A stretch of DNA of 12,937 nt from Methanofollis sp. (lineage in GTDB: Archaea; Halobacteriota; Methanomicrobia; Methanomicrobiales; Methanofollaceae), in the NCBI GenBank assembly GCA_028696365.1, contig JAQVHG010000032.1:1-12937 (forward strand), given 5' to 3'. The notes under the pieces are model-generated. The model was not told the origin of the DNA. It was given only the letters and a program-made list of their open reading frames with translations, and did no database searches. The translations under genes were made by a program, and so were the position numbers. Within the stretch, counting starts at the first letter, position 1, and every line of letters starts with the position of its first letter. Positions 1 to 6,180 of this stretch are shown here, piece after piece.

Positions 1-716
1 AGAACCTCTTCATGGACGCCTGGCGGCTGCGCGAGCATGTCCTCGACGACATGGAAGCGACGACCGGCGGCCGTGTGATCCAGGGGAGCGCAAAGGTCGG
101 CGGGGTGCGCCGCGATATCAGCAGCGAGAAACTCGACGAGATGGTCACTGGTCTTGAGGAGATCAGGGGCGAGCTCAAGGATATGATGGACGTCTTCCTC
201 CTCGACAGTTCGGTGAAGTCCAGGCTCAGGCACATTGGGATGCTCTCGCCTGAGGACGCTTACGAACTCGGGGCGGTGGGCCCGACGTTGCGTGGGAGCA
301 ATGTCTCCTCAGACATCAGGATGAACGGTTACGCCGCTTATGACCGTCTTCATTTCGAACCGGTCGTCGAGGACGGGTGCGACTGTTATGCACGGTGTGC
401 GGTGCGGGCGAAAGAGCTCTTCTCCTCCATCGACCTGATCAAGGAGGCGGTCCAGAAGATCCCGGACGGTCCGATCGAGGTGAAGGTGACCGGCAAGCCT
501 GAGGGCGAGTACTTCTCGCGGGCCGAACAGCCCCGCGGCGAGGTGATCCACTATGTCAAGGGCAATGGCACCAAGAAACTTGCCCGCCACCGGGTGCGGA
601 CGCCGACAATGGCGAACATCCCCCCCCTGGTCAAGATGCTCGAGGGCTGTGAACTTGCCGATGTGCCGGTGATCACGCTGACCATCGACCCGTGCATCGG
701 GTGCCTGGAGAGGTGA
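1..716 (+). CDS. echE: Ech-type [NiFe] hydrogenase large subunit, 5' partial
   Basis: This is the C-terminal ~237 residues of the catalytic large subunit of a group 4 membrane-bound [NiFe] hydrogenase (NuoD/49-kDa-like). In the family it exchanges electrons between ferredoxin and protons/H2 at a Ni-Fe centre, coupled to ion translocation. The reading frame is open from base 3 through the first ATG at 12 (NLF precedes it), so that ATG is internal and the N-terminal CxxC motif lies outside the window. Visible signatures are GPTLRGSN, RAEQPRGEVIHY and the C-terminal Ni-ligand motif DPCIGC. The protein stops three residues after the last cysteine (CLER, then TGA), so there is no C-terminal extension for a maturation protease. 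The ferredoxin subunit starts 6 bases downstream; large subunit directly followed by ferredoxin is the echE-echF order and argues for Ech rather than Mbh, where a membrane subunit lies between. The subfamily is inferred from order and motifs. Confidence 0.9.
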   Translation, partial: NLFMDAWRLREHVLDDMEATTGGRVIQGSAKVGGVRRDISSEKLDEMVTGLEEIRGELKDMMDVFLLDSSVKSRLRHIGMLSPEDAYELGAVGPTLRGSNVSSDIRMNGYAAYDRLHFEPVVEDGCDCYARCAVRAKELFSSIDLIKEAVQKIPDGPIEVKVTGKPEGEYFSRAEQPRGEVIHYVKGNGTKKLARHRVRTPTMANIPPLVKMLEGCELADVPVITLTIDPCIGCLER

Positions 717-721
717 GAGGG

Positions 722-1111
722 ATGGCATATTTCGAGATGGCAAAGACAGTGGTCAAGTCGCTCATCAATGGGCCGTCCACCATCCGCTATCCGGCAGAAC
801 CTGCCAAAGAGTACCCGATCTCGCGCGGGCATGTGACCATCGACCCGGCACGCTGCATCTCCTGCGGGATGTGCATGCGCAAGTGTCCGGCCGATGCGAT
901 CTGTGTCAAGCGCGACGAGAAACTCTGGGAGATCGATCTCTTCAAGTGTCATGTCTGCAACTGTTGCGTGGAGGTCTGTCCGGTGCATTGTCTCGAGATG
1001 GACACCGACTACCGCCCAGCCTTCTCCAAGCATGACGGCGTGAAGGTGGTCAAGATCACCTATGTCAAGCCCGAGAAGAAGAAACCGGCTGAAGATAAAT
1101 CTGAAAAGTAG
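722..1111 (+). CDS. echF: Ech-type hydrogenase ferredoxin subunit, 2[4Fe-4S]
   Basis: This is a 129-residue NuoI-like electron-transfer subunit that passes electrons between soluble ferredoxin and the small subunit of the hydrogenase. Two complete cluster motifs are visible: C45-x2-C48-G-x-C51-x3-C55-P and C76-x2-C79-x2-C82-x3-C86-P. The last ~15 residues are a charged, lysine/glutamate-rich tail that is probably disordered. I chose the ATG at 722 over the in-frame ATG at 692. The latter lies inside the large-subunit gene and would add residues unrelated to the family, whereas 722 is preceded by GGTGAG at the end of the large-subunit gene. This is the last gene of the operon, since a T-rich terminator follows. 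It is co-transcribed and translationally close-coupled with the large subunit (5-base gap). Confidence 0.93.
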   Translation: MAYFEMAKTVVKSLINGPSTIRYPAEPAKEYPISRGHVTIDPARCISCGMCMRKCPADAICVKRDEKLWEIDLFKCHVCNCCVEVCPVHCLEMDTDYRPAFSKHDGVKVVKITYVKPEKKKPAEDKSEK

Positions 1112-1135
1112 ATGGGGTACAAAGTCTCCCTCCCC

Positions 1136-1175
1136 TTTCTTTTTTTGGCCGGTGTTGCTGGCCTGGAATTTTTAT
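1136..1175 (+). terminator. Probable terminator of the ech operon
   Basis: Twenty-five bases after the ferredoxin stop codon there is an 11-base tract of ten T and one C (1136-1146). A small hairpin GGCC-GGTGTTGCT-GGCC (1147-1163) and a second T tract (TTTTTA, 1170-1175) follow. Archaeal RNA polymerase terminates at oligo-T runs, so this is a good candidate for the 3' end of the hydrogenase transcript. Termination itself is inferred. Confidence 0.6.
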
Positions 1176-1326
1176 TCTGAGATAGCTTTGTGATGGATCT
1201 CTGTGGTGACTGGAGGCCTGGTGCACCTATGTCATGGTTATCTGTTATGCATTCTCAGTTCTATCTGCGTCTCGCGATTCCCGGGGAAACGAATGAGAGT
1301 AATTTCGAGAAAATCTCCAATGTTTG

Positions 1327-1559
1327 GGCTTTGTAGAAATCCTCTTGATGAATCTCTCTGATGAGGGGCTTGGCCGCCCCCCGAACCCCCCGCCACACGA
1401 TAGGTCAAGGACGGCAATCCCTCTTCAGGGGTTTTGAATATGCCTTCCTGGCCCTATCTTCCTCCCGGGGGTCCGGGGGCAGCGCCCCCGGCACGGAGAT
1501 GTGTGAAGGCGGGGGACACACATCTCCTCCACACAAGAGGTGAGGGGTTCTACAGAGCC
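1327..1559 (-). repeat. MITE-like family A element, copy A1 (233 bp)
   Basis: This is a non-coding element with imperfect terminal inverted repeats GGCTTTGTAGAAA (1327-1339) and TTCTACAGAGCC (1548-1559). Reverse-complemented, it aligns end to end with the 234-bp copy at 9842-10075. It contains the GC-rich core (about 1364-1495) with hairpin CCGGGGGC-AGC-GCCCCCGG and the TGCCTTCCTGGCCCTATC form of the conserved motif (1441-1458). No target-site duplication is obvious. The length, the terminal inverted repeats and the lack of coding capacity fit a non-autonomous transposable element. The parental transposase is not in the window. Confidence 0.75.
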
Positions 1560-1750
1560 GTATATTGTGATCTTTACACCAGAATAGAAGTTCACATAGC
1601 ATGTTCGATGAAGACGTGGCTGTGTTTCCCGTCGTGGTGCAAACGATTTTCTATTCCTGCAGGGGCGGTGTGGATTATCGGCGCGAAATATCTAGGAGTG
1701 TGTGAAAAGTGAAAGAGGAGGAGGGGATCTGAGACGATCGCTGGTCTTTG

Positions 1751-2059
1751 GATTCTAGAGAATTCTTCGTGATGACTTTCTCCGGTGAAGAGGGACGACA
1801 ACGTTCTCTTCAGATTCATCGATTGTGCCTTCCCGACCCTATCATCAGTCCGGTGGCTAGGAGCGTCAGCGAGTTTGAGAAGATCTCTAATCTTCGAGGC
1901 GTGAGCGATGGCGAACTTGGGAATACAGAAAATCAGAGATTTTTCCCTGTTTGGGTATATCTCTGATTTGCCACGACACAACGTGTTTCGAAGAGCCACC
2001 GCCGCGAAGATGTGAGAGTCACGTCCACACCACGAATATGTAAAGGTTTCTACAGAGCC
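1751..2059 (-). repeat. MITE-like family A variant, copy A'1 (~309 bp)
   Basis: The right end is a perfect family A terminus, TTTCTACAGAGCC (2047-2059). The left end (GATTCTAGAGAAT, about 1751) is degenerate but aligns with the ends of other copies through CTTCGTGATGA. Internally, about 1795-1905 matches the reverse complement of the variant at 8376-8684 very well, including GTTTGAGAAGATCTCT and the CCCTATCATCAGTCCGG block. The GC-rich hairpin core of A1 is missing. The left boundary is approximate. Confidence 0.6.
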
Positions 2060-2201
2060 AATAATTGAACCATATCTTTTTGATACCCTATCGTAAAGAT
2101 AGGGATCCACCCGCCCTCTGAAACACTGCTCAGGGCAAAATTCAACCGTGTATGCGTGAGCCCCAGGTTTATGTCCAATTCTACAGACCCGGCAGAAGGG
2201 A

Positions 2202-2207
2202 TTTATA
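2202..2207 (+). promoter_or_regulatory. TATA box of the aminotransferase gene
   Basis: TTTATA lies 41-46 bases upstream of the GTG start at 2248. Archaeal transcription usually starts about 25 bases after the TATA centre, here near 2230. That leaves a short leader containing the purine-rich GGAGTGGGGGGAG ribosome-binding region. Confidence 0.5.
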
Positions 2208-2247
2208 GCGCGGACTGTGCATAGGATGCCGGAGTGGGGGGAGAGCA

Positions 2248-3585
2248 GTGCAGCAGATGTATGCGATCAGGACAGATCCGCGGATCGATGCGGTCGCCAT
2301 CCCTGAGAATCTGCGGGTCGGAATGATGGTCGCGGAACAGAGAAAACGGTGCAGCGCAATGGGGTGCCAGGCCAGGTTCTTCAACTTCGCTTTTGGGCAG
2401 TCGCCCTTCCCTGTGCCGCCAGAACTAGTAGCATCGCTGAAACGTGAGGCTACACTCGGGTATTACACCGATGCTGCCGGGACCGAGGAACTGCGCGAGG
2501 CGGTGGCTGGGTTCTATACACGTCATTTTGGTATCGAGACCGGACCTGAGCGGGTCATGGTGGGCAATGGCTCCAAAGAACTCATCTATATCATCGTCTC
2601 GATGATGGAGGCGACCGGAGTGATCCCGTCGCCAGCCTGGATCGGGTATGCCCCGATCATCACGTTGCTCGGCAAGGAGTACAGGACGCTTCCGGCTAGG
2701 CCAGAACGGGGCTATCGTCTCGACCCGGCCGACCTGAAGGCGGTGCTTGCGGCGCATCCGGCTGAACGCCACATTCTGATCTTCAACAACCCCCACAACC
2801 CGACTGGCACGGTGTATACCAAGCAGGAACTGGAAGCGATCGCGGAGGTCTGCCGGCAGTATGGCTGTCTGGTGATCGCCGACGAGATCTATGCACTCAC
2901 GACATATGACTTTGAGCGCTTCACCTCGATGGGAACAGTGTACCCAGAGGGGACCTTCATCACTGGTGGGCTCTCAAAGGACCGCTCGGCGGCGGGCTAC
3001 CGCCTGGGCACATGTGTCCTTCCTGAGGACTGCCCTGAAGAACTGATCTCCAATTTTACAAAGGTAGCGGCGACGATGTACACCTCGGTCGCCACCCCGA
3101 TCCAGTACGCCGCCATTACGGCGTACGCCGAGGACCCAGCGGTCGAGGAGTACATACAGACTGCACGGGCAGTCCATAAGATCATGTGTGGGTATATGAG
3201 CAAGGCGGTCTCGACCATCGATGGGGTACGGGCGACGATGCCTGAGGGGGGGTTCTACTTCCTTGCTGATTTCAACCTCCTTGCCGACGACCTCAGGCAG
3301 TATGGGGTCACGCGCTCGCATGACCTCAGCACTGCCCTCCTGGCACATCCACATCATGTGGCGACGATTGGCGGAGACGCCGTCATGCTGCCGCAGGACC
3401 AGTATGGGGTCAGGGTGGCCTGTGTCGACTATGACGGCCGGCGGGCTCTTGACCTGTACCGCGAGGAGCGTCCGACCACCAGTCTTGAGAAGACGGCCTT
3501 TGTCCACGAGGTGGCACCGTTGATGGTGGAAGGCGTCGGGGCGATGCGAAAGTTTGTGGACGAGGTGCGCAGGGAGGCGCGCTGA
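2248..3585 (+). CDS. PLP-dependent class I/II aminotransferase
   Basis: This is a 445-residue fold-type I aminotransferase of the aspartate-aminotransferase superfamily, soluble and cytoplasmic, which transfers an amino group between an amino acid and a 2-oxo acid through pyridoxal phosphate. Visible active-site elements are the cofactor-loop region VGNGSKEL (105-112), NNPHNPTG with N184, the pyridine-N partner D212 with Y215 (IADEIY), the Schiff-base lysine K244 in GGLSKDRSAAGYRLG, and the carboxylate-binding R389 (YGVRVACVDYDG). The start is GTG 2248, which has GGGGGGAG five bases upstream; ATG 2257 is an alternative that shortens it by three residues. It is somewhat longer than the usual ~390-400 residues, with a C-terminal helix-rich extension after ~405. 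It stands alone between two repeat-filled spacers with its own promoter, so context gives no substrate. Aspartate, aromatic or alanine specificity cannot be decided from sequence alone. Confidence 0.9.
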   Translation: MQQMYAIRTDPRIDAVAIPENLRVGMMVAEQRKRCSAMGCQARFFNFAFGQSPFPVPPELVASLKREATLGYYTDAAGTEELREAVAGFYTRHFGIETGPERVMVGNGSKELIYIIVSMMEATGVIPSPAWIGYAPIITLLGKEYRTLPARPERGYRLDPADLKAVLAAHPAERHILIFNNPHNPTGTVYTKQELEAIAEVCRQYGCLVIADEIYALTTYDFERFTSMGTVYPEGTFITGGLSKDRSAAGYRLGTCVLPEDCPEELISNFTKVAATMYTSVATPIQYAAITAYAEDPAVEEYIQTARAVHKIMCGYMSKAVSTIDGVRATMPEGGFYFLADFNLLADDLRQYGVTRSHDLSTALLAHPHHVATIGGDAVMLPQDQYGVRVACVDYDGRRALDLYREERPTTSLEKTAFVHEVAPLMVEGVGAMRKFVDEVRREAR

Positions 3586-3600
3586 GATAGGGATAAACAG

Positions 3601-3615
3601 ATCGGCTATGCCGAT
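3601..3615 (+). terminator. Small hairpin after the aminotransferase gene
   Basis: A perfect 6-bp inverted repeat ATCGGC-TAT-GCCGAT begins 16 bases after the stop codon. No T-run follows it, so it could be a transcript-end stabiliser rather than a terminator. Confidence 0.35.
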
Positions 3616-3739
3616 ACCCCTGAGCATGGACCAATCATCTTCCCTCCACTCGCACGAGGGTCGCGATCCTCCGCCAGTGAAGTATGGAATGTTTTTACAG
3701 CGTAGAGACATTGAAAATTTCCCGACAGGAAGATCTCCA

Positions 3740-3815
3740 GTTCTGTAGATCCCCTTACCAATTCTTGGTGTGAACGCGACTCCCATGTCTTCCTACATCT
3801 TCGTGGCGGGGGCTC
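3740..3815 (+). repeat. Truncated family A end
   Basis: GTTCTGTAGATCCCC followed by CTTGGTGTG and an exact GTCTTCCTACATCT block lines up with the left ~75 bases of the complete copy at 9842. Similarity fades where the hairpin core should be. It is probably a decayed fragment. Confidence 0.4.
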
Positions 3816-3866
3816 ATTGAAAGACTCTCGTTTTTTCATGTTCACTCCACCCACAATCGAAAATTG

Positions 3867-4022
3867 GACTTTGTAGAAACCTTCCAGACAAGCCTCTGTA
3901 GTAGAGGGGCGTGCTGTAACACGATTGGGTCAAGGACTGCAACGTCCTCGTCATTGGTCGTCTATTCTGCCTTCCCGGTTTCATCGTCATCCAGGAGTTC
4001 GGAGGAAACAAATGATAGTGAG
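3867..4022 (-). repeat. Truncated family A element, copy A2
   Basis: It begins with the terminus GACTTTGTAGAAA (3867-3879) and follows copy A1 through GTCAAGGACTGCAAC and TCTGCCTTCCCGGTTTCATC (3966-3985), though its GC-rich part is degraded. It loses similarity where family B copy B1 starts, and its right terminus is not found on the far side. This is consistent with B1 having inserted into it, followed by loss of the remainder. Confidence 0.5.
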
Positions 4023-4025
4023 TTT

Positions 4026-4360
4026 GAAGTCATCCCAAAACTCTCCCGTCCTCCCCCTTCTCAGAAGAGAGCACTGAATGGTGGAGAGATCTTCCCTCTC
4101 TTCGTTGCCCAACCATGCTTTATGCCTTCCAACTCCACCGTGCCGGGGGCGCTGCCCCCGGACCCCCGGGATGAAGATAGGGTCGGGAAGGCATATTTGA
4201 AATCTATGAATGAAGAAGGATTGTTGTCCACGACCTATCGTGATGCGGGGGGTCCGGGGTGCGGCCAAGCCCCCTGGTGGAGGATAGGGTTTAGAAATTT
4301 AGGAACGAAAAAATTCAGTTCAAGATCATTTTCAATCACAGTGAGTTTTGGGATATGCTC
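4026..4360 (+). repeat. MITE-like family B element, copy B1 (335 bp)
   Basis: It is bounded by imperfect inverted repeats GAAGTCATCCCAAAACTC (4026-4043) and GAGTTTTGGGATATGCTC (4343-4360). It aligns over its full length with the reverse complement of 9085-9425, including unique flanking segments such as GTTTAGAAATTTAGGAACG against GTTTAGAACTTCTGGAAGG. The middle (about 4135-4272) is the same GC-rich core found in family A, with a perfect hairpin CCGGGGGC-GCT-GCCCCCGG and AGGGTCGGGAAGGCA (4179-4193). It is non-coding. Confidence 0.75.
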
Positions 4361-4472
4361 ATAATAATCAAGCATGAAATGAGAGCACACCTCAGGCACA
4401 CCTCATGAAAATCACGGCGGACCTTCGAGGTATGGAAGGGTTCTTGATCTCTCTTTTCATAACAGGAGAACT

Positions 4473-4498
4473 GGTGGCGATTCCACTCATTCGCCACC
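4473..4498 (-). terminator. Terminator-like hairpin after the ThDP enzyme gene
   Basis: A perfect 8-bp inverted repeat, GGTGGCGA (4473-4480) and TCGCCACC (4491-4498) with a 10-base loop, begins 22 bases past the stop codon of the minus-strand gene. There is no long T-run directly after it, so it may act by stabilising the 3' end. Confidence 0.55.
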
Positions 4499-4519
4499 CC
4501 CAGCCCTCCTCTCCTCCTC

Positions 4520-6142
4520 TCAGAACCGCTTTGGATCAGTCTCCACATCGATGATCGCAGGGACCTCTGTGGCAAGCGCCTTCGTGACCGCAGGGGCAAG
4601 TTCGTCAGGCCGCGTCACCCTGAACCCTTCTCCTCCGCAGGCCCGCGCATAGTCCACGAAGTCCGGGTTGTGCAGTTCGGTCCCGAAGTTTGGGAAATGC
4701 TCCATCTGCTGCTCCACCAGGATCATCCCGAGTTCATGGTTGTTGAGCACGATGACCGTGACGGGGAGGTCATATTTGACTGCGGTGAGGAACTCAGCCA
4801 TCGCCATCGTAAACCCGCCGTCACCGGTGATGCAGACGGCCGGGCGCTCTGGGTAGGCCAGGCGCGCAGCCAGTGCCGCCGGCAGAGCGAACCCCATCGT
4901 CGCCAGGTAGCCTGACATCACAAACTTCTGCCCAGGGCGCATCCTGAAGTTCCGGCCAAACCACCACCCGTTCTCGCCCACATCTACGGTAATGACGGCG
5001 TCATCAGGGAGGACCTCGGAGAGCACCTGCATGATATAGGGCGGGCGGAGGGGCACGGTCGTGGGGTCAGCCTCGGCCCTGATCTGTGCCAGCCAATCCG
5101 CCTTCTGGCCAGCGATCTCTTCCTTCACTCCCCTCTCTTCTCGCGCATCGAGACATGTGAGGAGACGCGGGAGTACGACGGCGCAATCCCCCCAGAGAGA
5201 GATTGTCTCCTGGTTCTTCCCGAGTTTGACTAGGTCAAGGTCGACCTGGACAAGCGGCGTTTCCTCAGGTACTCGCGTCTGGCTGGAGAACCCGACCCCG
5301 CAGGTGAGGAGTAGATCGGCCTCGTTCGCCCATCGCCGCGCCGCCGGCGTGCCCACGCTCCCGAGCACCCCGAGATGCCAGGCATGGTCTTCAGGGACCA
5401 GTCCCTTCGCACGATAGGTGGTGAGGACCGGGGCCTGGATCCGTTCCGCGATCGCAAGGAGACTCTCCACCGCCCCGCGGGCCCCCCACCCGGCGATGAT
5501 CACCGGCTTCTTTGCGGCATTGACAACTCTCGCCGCCTCTGCCACCAGGTCGTCGTCTGGTGCGATCCTGGCCGACGGCGGCGGCCCCTCGCGCGGACAG
5601 CAGGCAGGGTCTAGTCTCTCCTTCTGGATATTGTTCGGGACTGAGAGCTGGGCGACACCTCGCTCCACGAGGGCGCGACGCACTGCCATATCCACAAGTT
5701 TAAGGGCGCGGGTCTTCTCGTGGACCGTGTTGTTGAAGACTGTGACCGGTCTGAAAAAGGCGTCCTGGTCAATCTCCTGGAACCCTCCTGGCCCGATATA
5801 CTGTCCTTCCACCTGGCCATTGATGGCCAGGACCGCGGCATGATCCTCCTTTGCGTCATAGAGCCCAGTCGCCAGGTTCGTCGCCCCCGGCCCTGCGATC
5901 GTCACGCAGGCCGCCACCTTTCCAGTCAGTTTGTAGTAGGCCGACGCTGCCATCGCCGCATTCTCTTCATGCCGTACCTGGATGAACCTGGCACGAGGGT
6001 GCTTCCTGACGGCGTCGATGATCCCAAGTGACGAAGTCCCTGGCACGCCAAAATAGAGATCGACCCCCCACCGCACCAGTTCGGCGACCATCGCCTCGGC
6101 GACCGTCGTGCCACCAGCGGGCATACCTGTTATGTCCATCAT
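4520..6142 (-). CDS. Thiamine diphosphate enzyme, pyruvate oxidase/acetolactate synthase-like
   Basis: This is a 540-residue ThDP-dependent 2-oxo-acid-converting enzyme of the POX/ALS family, with the usual three-domain order PYR (1-~175), central (~195-340) and PP (~370-530). The ThDP-activating glutamate is E59 in RHEENAAMAA. AGPGATNLATGLYDAKEDH (83-101) and FQEIDQ resemble pyruvate oxidases more than anabolic acetolactate synthases. The Mg/ThDP motif is G440-D-G ending at N467-N468 (NNHELGM), the canonical spacing. It ends at DPKRF, without the C-terminal membrane-binding tail of E. coli PoxB, so a soluble enzyme is expected. I chose ATG 6142 (or 6139) over upstream in-frame starts at 6220 and 6163. 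A TATA box at 6171-6180 places the transcript start near 6149, and a G7 tract lies just before the ATG. It follows the sensor kinase gene by 38 bases. The substrate and electron acceptor are unknown, and other ThDP decarboxylases remain possible. Confidence 0.82.
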   Translation of the reverse strand: MMDITGMPAGGTTVAEAMVAELVRWGVDLYFGVPGTSSLGIIDAVRKHPRARFIQVRHEENAAMAASAYYKLTGKVAACVTIAGPGATNLATGLYDAKEDHAAVLAINGQVEGQYIGPGGFQEIDQDAFFRPVTVFNNTVHEKTRALKLVDMAVRRALVERGVAQLSVPNNIQKERLDPACCPREGPPPSARIAPDDDLVAEAARVVNAAKKPVIIAGWGARGAVESLLAIAERIQAPVLTTYRAKGLVPEDHAWHLGVLGSVGTPAARRWANEADLLLTCGVGFSSQTRVPEETPLVQVDLDLVKLGKNQETISLWGDCAVVLPRLLTCLDAREERGVKEEIAGQKADWLAQIRAEADPTTVPLRPPYIMQVLSEVLPDDAVITVDVGENGWWFGRNFRMRPGQKFVMSGYLATMGFALPAALAARLAYPERPAVCITGDGGFTMAMAEFLTAVKYDLPVTVIVLNNHELGMILVEQQMEHFPNFGTELHNPDFVDYARACGGEGFRVTRPDELAPAVTKALATEVPAIIDVETDPKRF

Positions 6143-6170
6143 CTGTCCCCCCCGTCTTCTCATCCCCTTT

Positions 6171-6180
6171 AGATATATCT
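6171..6180 (-). promoter_or_regulatory. TATA box of the ThDP enzyme gene
   Basis: AGATATATCT is palindromic and abuts the stop codon of the sensor kinase (TAG, 6181-6183). It is followed on the minus strand by AAAGGGG and, 28 bases on, by the ATG at 6142. Its position predicts a transcript start within a few bases of the start codon, giving a nearly leaderless mRNA. The gene could therefore be expressed independently of the kinase. Confidence 0.6.

Larger units (their letters stand above)
1112..2247. other. 1.1 kb non-coding spacer with two repeat elements
   Basis: No credible gene is seen between the ferredoxin and the aminotransferase. The open frames here (for example 1592-2110 on the minus strand and 1434-1712 on the plus strand) run through repeat sequence, lack recognisable domains and have no convincing ribosome-binding sites. 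Contents in order are the ech terminator, ~150 bp of unassigned AT-richer sequence, family A copy A1 (1327-1559), ~190 bp of unassigned sequence, an A-variant (1751-2059), then the aminotransferase promoter. A lone terminus-like string ATTCTACAGACCCGG near 2178-2192 may be another decayed end. Confidence 0.7.
3586..4519. other. 0.9 kb non-coding spacer, mosaic of decayed repeats
   Basis: No credible gene is seen. Frames such as 3864-4364 (+) and 3987-4268 (-) are translations of repeat sequence. In order it holds the aminotransferase hairpin, ~120 bp of unassigned sequence, a truncated family A end (about 3740-3815), a short piece resembling the interior of the A variant (about 3830-3866), a truncated A copy (3867 to about 4022), the family B copy B1 (4026-4360), ~110 bp of unassigned sequence, and the terminator hairpin of the minus-strand gene. 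Confidence 0.65.

Noticed and set aside
309..1033. Two minus-strand open frames opposite the hydrogenase genes
   Set aside because: They are antisense shadows of well-supported GC-rich genes, with no motifs of their own.
1592..2110. 172-codon minus-strand open frame
   Set aside because: It runs through the family A variant and its flanks, has no domain signature or ribosome-binding site, and the frame is not kept in the related copy at 8376-8684.
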